Below, one piece after another: positions 22,360 through 33,634 of a stretch of 64,000 nucleotides of DNA (within the stretch, counting starts at the first letter, position 1; every line of letters begins with the position of its first letter). The notes below the pieces were generated by a model, which saw only the letters and a list, made by a program, of their open reading frames with translations, had not been told where the DNA came from and did no database searches. Made by a program: the position numbers and the translations under genes. The DNA comes from Antedon mediterranea (taxonomy: Eukaryota > Echinodermata > Crinoidea > Comatulida > Antedonidae): assembly GCF_964355755.1 (NCBI RefSeq), contig NC_092672.1, positions 22,006,501 through 22,070,500 on the forward strand, in the 5' to 3' direction.

Positions 22360-25225
22360 GACAAATATTACCGTAGTATACAGTTCATTTACAGTACTTT
22401 ATAACATTCATTAGACCAACAATCTATTTCATAAATATAACTATTCTACTTACAATGCAGCCTCGTACGCAAATCCCAATTTCATTGTCTTATGGTTACA
22501 ATGCTCACTCGCTCCGCGTTGTCTACAAAAAGACTGTATGCGCTACTCCGCAGTCTACACAAAACATTGTTATTCAAATAATTTGCTCATTACCATAATT
22601 ATAGTGATCACCTGCTGGATTATTATTATTTTGTGACAAAGTAGTCAAATTTTGAAAATCATACTTCACAGTTTAAACTTTTTAATCAAAAATACTATGT
22701 AGAAATGTTGTCATCAGTGACTTAACTATCAATACTGTGCAACTCCTTTTCATAATTGTCTCAGTTGGGTTCACTTCCAGGATTCAACATTTTTTTTAAT
22801 TACTAATTTTCTGAAATATGGTGAGGGACCTAAATGATGTTACAGTATCTCTACAAAACATTAAAGACCCCCACCCTGCATTGAGTAACTCTTAGAACAA
22901 TTCTGTCCATAACATTTTATAGCATGCAAATACAGGTTCCTGGCAAAGAAGCATAAAAGTGGGACGTAGTTGTGCACACATGAGGGAGGTTTTGCGACAC
23001 GGATACGTCACACCAACTTATTCGTTTTTGTAAGCCAGTACAAATCTGTTTCGCATGGCAACGAAATATTGAGGGCGCCATCCAAAATATGACTGCTGTA
23101 AATTTGAATGAAGCGCAGGTACATGTTGCAATGGAGGTTGCCTATAGGGCTACAGTAGTATAGCGAGAGAGGACTTTAAAAACTGCTATTTATCAAAATT
23201 GACTTGGCATTTTTACTAAATTACTTTCAATAATTATCTATAATTATATTATCATGAATCATTTTTTATTCAATGCAAAGTGTGCAAAATAGATAAAAAA
23301 AACTATGACTCAGCTCAAAAGTTTAATAAATGTATGACCTATCCGTTTCCATTATCGTATTCTTAAGGTTGCGAAACCTCCATATTATTTGGTGCCATCA
23401 TATATCAACATCTTTATAGGCTATGTAGAATCTGTAGCAAAACTAGCATCGATATGACTTGCGGTTTTAATCAAATACTATAAAATGAAAATAGAGAATA
23501 TTTAATAATCTTAATGAATCACAGAATCAAGTGTAAAATTGTATTCAGAGATTTATTGAAAATTATGGTTTTAATTAATGTTTACCCAATTTGTAATAAT
23601 AACGCTAAACAAAAGAGGGTGAAGTTTGAACAACTTTTTAGTGTATAAGTCATTTTCAACTGTTATATTCTAATTGAAATGTTTTCTTGTAATTGATACT
23701 ATTGTACCACGTCACAATGTTAGCAAACTCCCTGCTTTGTAGCCATACCACAGTTTTTTTTTATGAATATTTTCTGATTTTTGTAATACTAACATAAACA
23801 TGGTCAATTTATTTCATCTAAAAGAGGTCAATGAAAAATTAAAATAGAGATCTAAAACAACAGATGATCACATTTGTTGATTTTAAATTTTAGATTGTTA
23901 GAATTCAAATTATTTTGCACTGAGATCTTTAAATCACTGGTGCTTTACTTGTACATATACTTTACAGTGGAAACAGGATGCTAATTAGTTATTATCCTTA
24001 AAATACTTTGATAACAAATAGTATATCAAGAAGCTTAAATGTTATGAAGAGGGAAGCTTGAATGCCACTATCATTCCAAAATAGGGATGGCTGGTGTTCA
24101 TATGACACGTTCAGTTTTGAAATTTACTAGCTAGTAATAAAGCCTTAGTTTCTGTCTATAATAGCATTACTCCTAATACAGCATATTAAAGTTTAAAATT
24201 AAAATGTTTAAATTTGAAAATTTTTACTTTCAATCTATTTCATGTTTTCAAGAATCTCATGAGCATGACGAGTTGACATTATGAATTGCATTACATTAGA
24301 TTCAAAAGAAATCGTCATTAGCAAGTAAGGAGAAAAGTCATTTTAAAATGAGTTTGTCATAAACATGTTTATGTATACAGCCATGAGAAAGAGGAATACC
24401 AATACCAAAAATATAAAAAGATGGGATTTATAATTGAATAAATAGAGCACTCATGTTTTTGTGCTTGATTATGTATTTTGTTTACCTTCAATACCCACAT
24501 TCTGGGTTTCTGTAGTACATTTATCTTTTCAGTTCATATTTTATGCATACAAATTGTGAACCACCAATTCATCACCATTTCCACTTACATTAAAGCAATA
24601 ATTTGTATAGTATGTTTTTATGGTGAACTATTATAATTTTATTTAATGCAATTTCAGATAAAAGCTATGCATAAAAATCTTTTGAATTGCAATAAATAAA
24701 CGCATGACCTTTTTGTACGACATTAAAAAAAGGCATTATAGTGAACAAAAACTATGATGCCAAGTTGGTGCTCGAGGCAGAAATTTGTTTAAGGATTGTT
24801 GTATTTTCTTGAAAAATCAGTAGATCAGAAATATTTAAAAAACAATAATTAAAATGAAGTTGCAACAATTTGAATATCATTTATTAGTAGGAATGTACAA
24901 AAGCCCTAAACTCATACTTACAGTGAGAGCTCACACATTTCATTTTACATACACATGCACTTGAAAATGAAAGTTACACAATGATGACACATTATCTTCA
25001 AAACAAATGTAAATGTACTTTACAATTGTTTCTCCACTTAACTGTTTTCATAGTCACATTATTATCATTTATATGGGACTGTTTTGTACTACAATACTTT
25101 ATGCTGTTATCAAAATGACTTTATACTATACTGCAATATTTACATTGATCTTCTGTTCTGGTAAAGTAGACCCTATCATAGAGGCTTACACTATGTATAT
25201 CAAGGTCTACTCGCCCTAATTTGGC
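22360..25225. other. AT-rich intergenic DNA, no gene seen
   Basis: Nothing beyond A/T-rich low-complexity sequence and short chance frames. Confidence 0.5.
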
Positions 25226-25229
25226 CAAC

Positions 25230-26228
25230 ATTTTCGGCCGCTATAAATGTATTGGCCACGAAACATTAATTACATTACTCAAAATTTGCGCCACCTTAAT
25301 TCTGTAGTATTTGTCCATAGTATTTCAAGAACGAATTCTGCTCTTTATAATATTTTTAATTCATTTCCCACAGCTGTTCCCGCTATGCATAATTTTTCTG
25401 AAAAGTCCAGCGCCCTCAGACGGAGGAGAGTGGTAGCAGACGACGTTCACAGTGATTACGGAAACCGCGCGAGCCTTGAATTCTATTTACATTGTCAACG
25501 AAATCGGCGATTATGATAACACTTTTATCGTCAAAGTGTAAACATCATATATAAACATTTTGATTAGCGTATTCATACATGTTATTATAAAATAATCATT
25601 CTACCTAAGATTTAGAGTGAAATATTAAATAAATTATTATAAAGTGTATTTTTTCTAAATAAATCAACGACTATATAAACGGAAGTAAAACAATAACAAC
25701 GATGAACAGCGCCACATAGTTGTAAACAACGTAAGTTATTAAAATTATCTTTGAATCTGTACTTATTTTGTTTGCAATCCTAATTATTAAGTAATACTAT
25801 ATTTACTATGTGATAAATCAATATTATATAAATAAATAGGTTTAGGTTTGGTAAAAAGGTGACGGTAAAAAAATTGAATAAATCGCCCGAATGTACACCT
25901 CTCTTTCCGAACGAACTGTGTAACGGTTGGGTACACACGAATTAGAGGCGCGGGGATGACCGCGCCGAGCATACCTAATATGCTGGCCTAAACTCTAGGC
26001 CTAGGCCTAGGAATTGATTGTTAAGTTATTTTGTAGTCTACCTTGTCGAAAGTTGAAAGTGTTAATTTTCTGATATATCTATATGTTTATAAATTATTTT
26101 GTATGTTGCAAGTAGGCTGGTATGGTAATATTTATTATACTGAGGTAGGCCTACATTTTGAATATGTACCATTATATAGCCTATTACTGTAGGCCAAAGA
26201 CTATATCAACATTTTTTTTGTTTTGCAG
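25230..26228 (+). promoter_or_regulatory. Presumed promoter and 5' UTR region of the RAG1-like gene
   Basis: The coding start at 26232 lies three bases after an acceptor (TTTTGTTTTGCAG), so at least one non-coding 5' exon must lie upstream. GC-richer, CpG-containing patches occur at 25397-25500 and 25880-25975, and a TATAAA-like CTATAAATG at about 25240. A donor-like AACAACGTAAGT at about 25732 could end a 5' UTR exon. No choice between these can be made from sequence alone. Confidence 0.35.
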
Positions 26229-26231
26229 ATC

Positions 26232-29200
26232 ATGGAGTTTCACGAAAAGGCGCTGTCGTCAATATGTTTCTGTTGTGGGAAAAAAATTAAACGTAATGAT
26301 GAAAGATATAATTTAGAAAATATGAAAATCACACCACAATCATTTGACGTTGAAAATATTAATCTTCCCAAAGCACTATGTTCAACCTGCCATTCCAAAT
26401 TTTGTAAGGGACATATTTTGACACCTTTTCAGTTTCAATCGCATAGCGAAAATCATTGTGTAACCTGTTACTTGTATACAAATCAGCAAAGACCAGGCCC
26501 AAGACCGAAGCCTTCTAATCTAAGAAGCAAGAGTGGTATATTTTCAAAAGATATCACTCCACTTCCTGCAGTCAGTCGGCAGTTTGTTATTTTTAACCAA
26601 GTTGATGAAATCTATCAGTGCAATATTTGCAACAACCTGTTGTCACTTGATAGCATCCAAACACCCTGTTCCCATTTCTTTTGTACCTTCTGTGTCAACA
26701 AATTATTTAATGCCCTTTCGAAACCATCAATTCCTTGTTTTATTTGCAGCTTCAATTTTAACAAAGATAATTTGATCAAAATTCCAACAATTTTAGAACA
26801 TTCATTATCTTCTGTTTCACTTAAATGTCGCATATGCAAGGAAGAGTTATGTTTAATGGGAACAGTAGGCCATAGTTGTAAGACCGACAGAGAACAGGCA
26901 TTTATGACTATTCAAAATGCTGTGCATCAAATTGAAGAAACTACAGCTGCAAGTAATGTGTTCCCCACAGAACTGACAAAATTGGCTCATAAACTGGTAC
27001 ACAAAGATGTGACAAATGGGCAAATGTCTTTAAAAACTCAAGGGCGGGTAAGATTCAAATTCTGTTTTAAAATCAAATGCATCTTATAATATTTTTACAA
27101 AAATTAATACACTAAATGTTACTATTTTCTTCTGTATATTAATTCATAATTTTTTAATAATAAACTAGCCACTCAAGATGGTTACTAAATCACAAGCCTC
27201 CACAACTGTAGTGACAACAGAAATTAAACAACAACAAATGGATGGGATGAAATGTCTTGCAATTATGAATGCATGCAAAATTAATTGGTCTCAGCAAAGA
27301 GTATTACGGAGGTACAGTACTGTATGTTTACAAATAAAATTACCCAACTTTAATTATAGAAAGTTCAAAACCTATTTGTATACAGGCCGCAATCTGAAAT
27401 GTGTGTTAAATAAATTCTTTTGAACCAAAGTAGCTTTGAATTATGTAAAAAATAATTGTTACACATACTACTGTATATTAATATATTTTTAATTAGTAGC
27501 TGAATCACAATTTTAAACATTTTTCTATAAATATTTTAGATTTTGCCCAGGCTTGTTTGCATCTGAGAGGGAAATGAGGTCAGTACAAGAAAAGATAGTT
27601 GGGGACTACTTAGTTAAATCTTTAGAGTATATGTTTGTGAAGAGAGAATGCGCAACTTCAATTGGAGGCCTGGTCCTGGAAGAGGTACCTGTTGTTAGGT
27701 TGACAAACATAAAACAGTTGGTGTTCGACTACTTAAATCAGTATGACATGTAAGTTCAACTTTATTTCATTATTATTCTATTATGGTTAACAATTGTACT
27801 GTATTATATCTTTATGTAACCTTTATACAATTTTAGATGCCAAATTTCTCACTTATACAATTATTTATTTAGGTCAGAACAACCGTTGCACTACCATGAT
27901 GGGGATATTTTTTTGAAATTTGGTGGGGACAAGGGTGGGAATTCAACGAAATTCGAGCTTCAACTTTGTTGTTTGGAGAAACCAAATGCTTTGTACAACA
28001 TAATGGTTGTACTTGTCTTTGAGGCTCCAGACTTGACAGTCAATATCGAGAAGGGACTAGACCTTATATTAGATGAAATAATGGAGTTGGAAGGATGTCA
28101 GTGGACTTCCCCAACAACACAACAGTAAGTTAATGCAATCATCAAACCATGATTTATATTTTTTTAAACCCTACTGTATAAAGAAGAATAAACTACTATC
28201 ATGTAATTTGGCAATGATTTTAATGACAGATAGTTAATTTTGTGTCTAATATATAAAAGTAATTTTTTTTCAGAACCCACAAAATCAGATTGTTCGTGTT
28301 TGGGGATTATGACTTCCTTTGCCGGTTATATGGATTGATTGGGCCAAATGGTGAGTACATTTTGTTTATGTTTTTTTTTGTTTGTTATGTTTATTTCACC
28401 AAATTGTAATTTCAGAATTGTATTCCTTTCAGGAAAGTACAGTTGTATTTACTGCTATGCCAGCCAAGAGGACATAAAGCATAATAAGAAGCCAAGTGAA
28501 AACAGGTGCCTTAATTCCTATAATAAGGACTTCAAGTGCTTTGTGGACCATGGCAGTGACCCCAAGAAAAGTAAATTAATATCGCACAGCATCATCAGGC
28601 CCTATATGCTAGGTATTGAATTAGACAAAGTGAGTAAACAATCTTCATAATTATTGTAGGCGTCGACTTATTATTATTAACATTTTTGGATTGATAAAGG
28701 TTACAAAAAAATATTAAAATTTGCATTACATACATTATCTATTTACAAACTACAGTATACTAAAAACCAATAAATACACTGATTATGTTATAATAACATC
28801 TAGTACGAAACTTACTCCAAATAATGAGTGAGTCATGATTCAACATTTCGGTCTTTATCAGGAATGATGATGATCCAAATAAAAATCGACTTCTCATTTA
28901 AATTTGGAATAAGCTTTATACTATGTAGTAAACAACAATCAAAAGTTAAACAGTTATATTATTATTATTAGTATCATAACATTAACATGTATTACCTTTA
29001 TTCTCCATTATATAATTCCATGTATTACAAAATTAATATTTTCCAGGTATCAATTCCAGCACTTCATATATCGCTAGGTCTCTTTAAGAAGATGTATGAT
29101 CAACTTGAAAAAGAAGTTCATAACTTAGATCTCATCATATTTAATATGAGACAGGATGCTGCTATTCAGATTGGTAAAAACTTTTTTTTTCTAATAAAAT

Positions 29201-30476
29201 TTTTACATTTTTCCAGAAAAATTTCCAATTTATGATCACTATAAATTAACCTAATATCATTAGGTGGTAACCTGCCAGACTTTGAGAAGACAATTTTGCA
29301 AGCAGCATCAAAGCGAAGTTCATGTACACAAAAAATCAGTTCTGTAAATGAGGAGCTTGATGAACTGAGAAATACACTCTCTCTGTCACTAGTGAAACAC
29401 AATGATGCTAACGAAATTTCTGAAATCACCAACAAAATATATCTGAAAGAACAGAGTGTTAAAGACTTGGTTAGTTAATTTTATTTGTTTAGTTTACTAC
29501 ACTATTCAATTAGAAATAATCACTAAAAGCAAAATATGTATTTGTGTTTCAGCAATCTACTATGAATGAAGAAATCAAATATGCAACCGGACCATTATGT
29601 ACAGAAATGGACAACATTTTAACAGCAAACAAAATACCCCGACAACAATATCACGGGAAAAGTTTTGTTGGCAATCATGTGTATAGAGCATGCAAAGTAA
29701 GTACTAAAATGGTCAAAGTCTCTTAATTAAAGAAATTATAAATATCTAATTGCAAATTAAATTGACATACAGATGAATAACTCTCTTGCATACGCATTGC
29801 CCAACACTAAAAAATACCATTCTTTTCTCAGTTTAACATTATAGACAAGTTAATGGATGGATTGGAAATTGTATTGAAGCAACAGATGCATCATTGCAAA
29901 GACAAACACACAACCATTCTAGCGACAAAACTGTCGAAGATAAGACAGTCATTTACGCCACCATTTAAACTGTTTAGTCAAGTTCATGCATGCATCAACC
30001 ATACACGATTCATTGATGATCCTGAAATTGATGCATATGGTAAGTCCAAAATAAAATTTCTTTGCAAAATCATGTTTAAAATAATGAAAAGGGGCATTGC
30101 AACCATCAAGAATAACAGATATACATAAGAATAACTCTTAATAATTTTTAATTTCTTCAATATAGAACATGCAATAAAGTCATTCTCTGTAGAGTACAGA
30201 AAGATTGCCCCTGGTGTGGTACAGCCGAAACTCCACATGTTGGAGCATCACTCTGTACCATTTATGCGTCGATGGAAGGTGGGCATCGGCCTACTTGCAG
30301 AACAAGGTGGAGAATTAATCCACTCAGAGTTCAACAGACGGAAAAGGGCCGTTCATGGTATTAGAAATAATCTTGATCAGCTAATGTCTATAATGAAATC
30401 CCATCTGACATTTACCTCTCCAGAAATACAGCAGGTACAAATACCAATCAAGAAATCCAGAAAATCAGAAGACTGA
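26232..30476 (+). CDS. RAG1-like protein: RAG1-type N-terminus with DDE transposase-like core
   Basis: Eleven coding exons, all GT/AG and in phase, give 896 residues: 26232-27047, 27169-27311, 27540-27749, 27873-28124, 28274-28350, 28433-28629, 29047-29173, 29264-29469, 29553-29696, 29832-30039, 30166-30476. The N-terminus matches the RAG1 N-terminal layout: Cys12 to Cys15, CSTC at 50-53, H75/C76/C79; a C3HC4 RING (130, 133, 146, 148, 151, 154, 169, 172); then a finger with C199/C202/H214. The rest resembles a DDE transposase related to the RAG1/Transib core: GGDKGG (D409), FGDYDFLC (D485), CIYC (504/507), ALHISLG (571-576) and LLAEQGGELIH (E839/E843). Residues about 640-680 may form a coiled coil. 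Vertebrate RAG1 is about 1040 residues. The known mollusc N-RAG-TP transposon also carries a RAG1-like N-terminus. The domain match is strong; recombinase activity is inference. Confidence 0.85.
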
Positions 30477-30538
30477 ATAAAGAATGAAAACAAGGGGATT
30501 TGTAAAATATTGTACATACATATGTGATTAAACAAGAA

Positions 30539-30544
30539 AATAAA
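30539..30544 (+). terminator. Poly(A) signal of the RAG1-like gene
   Basis: AATAAA lies 63 bases after the stop codon. Another AATAAA overlaps the stop (30476-30481) and is too close to be the main signal. Confidence 0.55.
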
Positions 30545-30549
30545 ATTTA

Positions 30550-33500
30550 CCTCAGGGCTTTAATTTGATGATCTGGTATACACGCTCTTCATACTTGGTA
30601 CTGTTGGATTCAATTTGACTTCCTCTTTCACAAGTTCAGTTTCAAAACCCAAATGTGAAGAACAATTTAAAAAAAAACATTTAAAAACAAATTATACTAC
30701 AGTATTTTATTCCAAATTTTCAATGTTATAGTTTGCCGTACTGTATGATGTAAGACAAAAAATGTGTTGATTATTATTAAAATCAATATTTTTCATTTTT
30801 GCAATTAAATAGCCATTTAAAAAAAAGGACAGAATTGGTTATGGTTTTATATATTAGTATACTTAAATTTAATGTGTGCTGTAAAACAATAAAGTGTTTT
30901 TTAATAGAAAAAATGACTTACCAAACACCAATTGTTTTTCACATTTCTAACAATAGCATACAATTTCTTCGTTTTCCAGTACTACTAGGGCCTAGGCCTG
31001 AACAAAAATAGTTATATTGTATCATTATGTATTATGAATATATATGGACTGGTACATGGAATGTGAATATAATGTTACTACAGTGTAAATAAATTTGTTG
31101 TTGCATGGTTAATAAATGTTTCACTAGGCTAGCCTACTACTACTACTACTACTACCGTAGTTTACTAACTAGGCCTCCAAGCTTAGCCAGTAGTAGAATT
31201 AGGCCTAGAATGTAATCTCATCAAAATTTATTGTTTGTATGTGACTTGTAATTGTATTGTAAAATATAAAAATCCTTTACATCCACGACCAGTTAAACTA
31301 TTCTCTCTACTCACTAAAACTAGGCCTACTACTAGTAGGCCTAGCCAAAGCTACACCGGGTAGGCCTAGTACTAGTAGTACTACTACTACAACAGTAGTA
31401 GAGTAGTACTACCCGGGGGCCTATTTAGACTAGGCCTAATTTAATAATTTAAGAAATAAAGATTTATTATCAATTATTATTGTTTAAAAATCAGTAGTAA
31501 ACATTTTGTGTAACATAAATATAGTTTAAATTACTATAGACTATAGTACTATGCATATTCTTAGTGGCATTACTCCCTAAGGTTGGAGTGACCCACTCAT
31601 ACCCACAAACATTTCAGTGAACAAAAAATGTATAATTTTCCATGAGCCTTCGTTGTACAGCAGCAGCCGACAAACATACACACTAATCAAACAATTGTCA
31701 TCTATATACACCCCATTCGGCAAAATATTTACCATAGAGAAAGTATCGTTTTGACCATTATTCAATGATATATATGATGGTAATTATACTTGGCCTCTAT
31801 GTTGACAGCCAAAACACAGTTATTGTTTATTGAACATAGGTCTTACAAACTAATGTCTGCATACTGTACATATCTCAAAGACCCTCTGTGCACATGCCCA
31901 GTTTGAGTTTACAAATTCCCATTTAGACTTTCTTACCAGACGTGCTTTGGGGTGTGCTCATGACCAGTTTGTGTTTCTAAATACCCATTTTTTCAGCCTC
32001 AGTGATCTATTATAAGCTTCTGCATGGCTAATGCTTCCGTTCTCTTGAATGTAACTGACTAAAGGACTGGTGCGAAAATTATTGTTTACTTTTGAAAATT
32101 AACTTTTTTATTTATTTTATTTACTGAAGTATAAAAAATGTTGATGGGATAAGCAATGATTATGGAACATACAGCACTTTATTTGTTTATTGGTATACTC
32201 CTGGTGAGCATGGTCTACTATGAAAGTTTTAGCCTCAGTGAATATTATTCACATCCTATACACAATATATTGAACTTTTTGTCTTGAATGTTCATCAAAA
32301 TAAAATATTAATATCAGATTATTTATTTTTGTTTTAAATTAGTTATATAGGATTTATATAATTTTTTATTACATAATTGTTAGTTGCATTAAATTTGTTT
32401 GAAATGTCAGTATGTATACATATGAATAAATAATGTTTATTATTTCTTTTATAATTATTGTATAATGTCTTATTTCCAGTGATTGTTTTTGTTATATCCT
32501 TGAAATAAAAAGAATATAATATTTTTTTTTGGTGTAAATTTTAATCATTTTAATAAGTCAATTCAATAAATATAAAACACAAATAATAAAGATGTTATAA
32601 AATCTATTAAAATGTATAAATTTTAATATTTTTTACATTGATATGATTTGTTTGGCATCAGCCAAACCTTCACCCACTTTAAAGACAGCCTTGAGCTATC
32701 CAGGGAGGTATGAAAATGGTCATGGTATTTCTAAAAACTGTCCATTTGATCTAACAAATTTAAAAAATGAAAACATGTTTATACATATATCTGTTATGTG
32801 GTTCAAAAAGATGTCTAAAATTAACTTGTTTATCTATTTTAGTCGTGTGCAACGTGACTCTACAGCTCACTATGTTGGTCAGTCGGTGAACACTAACTCA
32901 AATTTGCGCACACGACTGCAGCCATGTATATGGCCTTGTTTTTTTATCAGATTAAACTCAACATTAATATTGTTACAATCAATATTTAGACTAATGTGTG
33001 TACGTCAAACCTCTTAAAACGGACAATGTTTTGTTGGTACACTAACAAATCTTTCTTTAGAATAGTGCAGGCCATTATCTCTGATAATATAAAATAATAG
33101 ATTTGCATTACATACAAAATAATATTCCATGTGCAAGGCTTCCAATTGAAATGAAAGTACCAAAGCAATCGACAAAATAGCATATGCTACACTCACAATA
33201 ATTTGTACTAGCTAATGCCACCATCACACCATAGAGCAATGAACTATTTCTTTGCTCTATGATCGCACAAAGGATAATTTAAATATATTAACGTTTTAAA
33301 CATGCCCCTGAAAGTAAAAGTTTGTACACCAAACCAATCCAGTAATTTAATATTTAAACAATATTAAATTTAAAAAAGTTAAATAATTTAAATACCATGC
33401 AACAACATTTTTATGTAAAAACTGGAATAATAATAAAAATGTATACAAAAGTAGAAATAAAATTTAAAAAAGCTAATTTGATAGTATTTGTGTGCATTGC

Positions 33501-33630
33501 GTATATGATCACACAGCAAATACAAGTTACAAATTGAATTTGAAAATTGACACTTAATGGATGTATAATTATACAAAATATTAATTAACCAATAAATATG
33601 TAAAAGATGTAACTTGTATGATTTTATATT
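30550..33630. other. Intergenic or 5' intron DNA between the two large genes
   Basis: Holds CTA/TAG simple repeats with AGGCCTA words (31120-31440) and AT-rich DNA. The first exons of the ankyrin-ROC-COR gene should be here or upstream, but none with ankyrin-like translation and correct phase was found. Confidence 0.45.
32837..32945. repeat. Dispersed short repeat (pair with 40273-40390)
   Basis: Both copies share GACTCTA..GCT.ACTATG, GGTCAGTCGGT-type units, AACACTAACT, AATTTGCGCA and the end TGCAGCCATGTATATGGCCT. The left copy starts GTCGTGTGCAA and carries the near inverse GCACACGAC before the shared end, suggesting a small inverted-repeat element. Confidence 0.65.
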
Positions 33631-33634
33631 TTAG

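Noticed and set aside
22457-22529. Minus-strand open piece with a GTAAGT donor next to the orphan exon
   Set aside because: Joining it to 22219-22349 gives an immediate stop; other frames are closed.
25189-25195. CACTATG upstream of the RAG1-like gene, resembling the end of RAG-type transposons
   Set aside because: No inverted partner downstream, no target duplication and no second motif at a fixed spacing; a seven-base match is expected by chance.
31120-31440. CTACTACTACTA and TAGTAGTAC palindromic stretches
   Set aside because: Simple-sequence and AGGCCTA background common throughout the window; no specific structure.
32643-33017. Open frame starting MICLASAKPSPTLK as a possible first exon of the ROCO gene
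   Set aside because: It runs into a dispersed repeat, and its only reasonable donor would leave phase 2, which does not fit the phase-0 exon at 33635.
30480-33630. Search for a RAG2-like kelch gene next to the RAG1-like gene
   Set aside because: No GG-containing kelch repeats or PHD finger seen on either strand here or in 17.8-26 kb.
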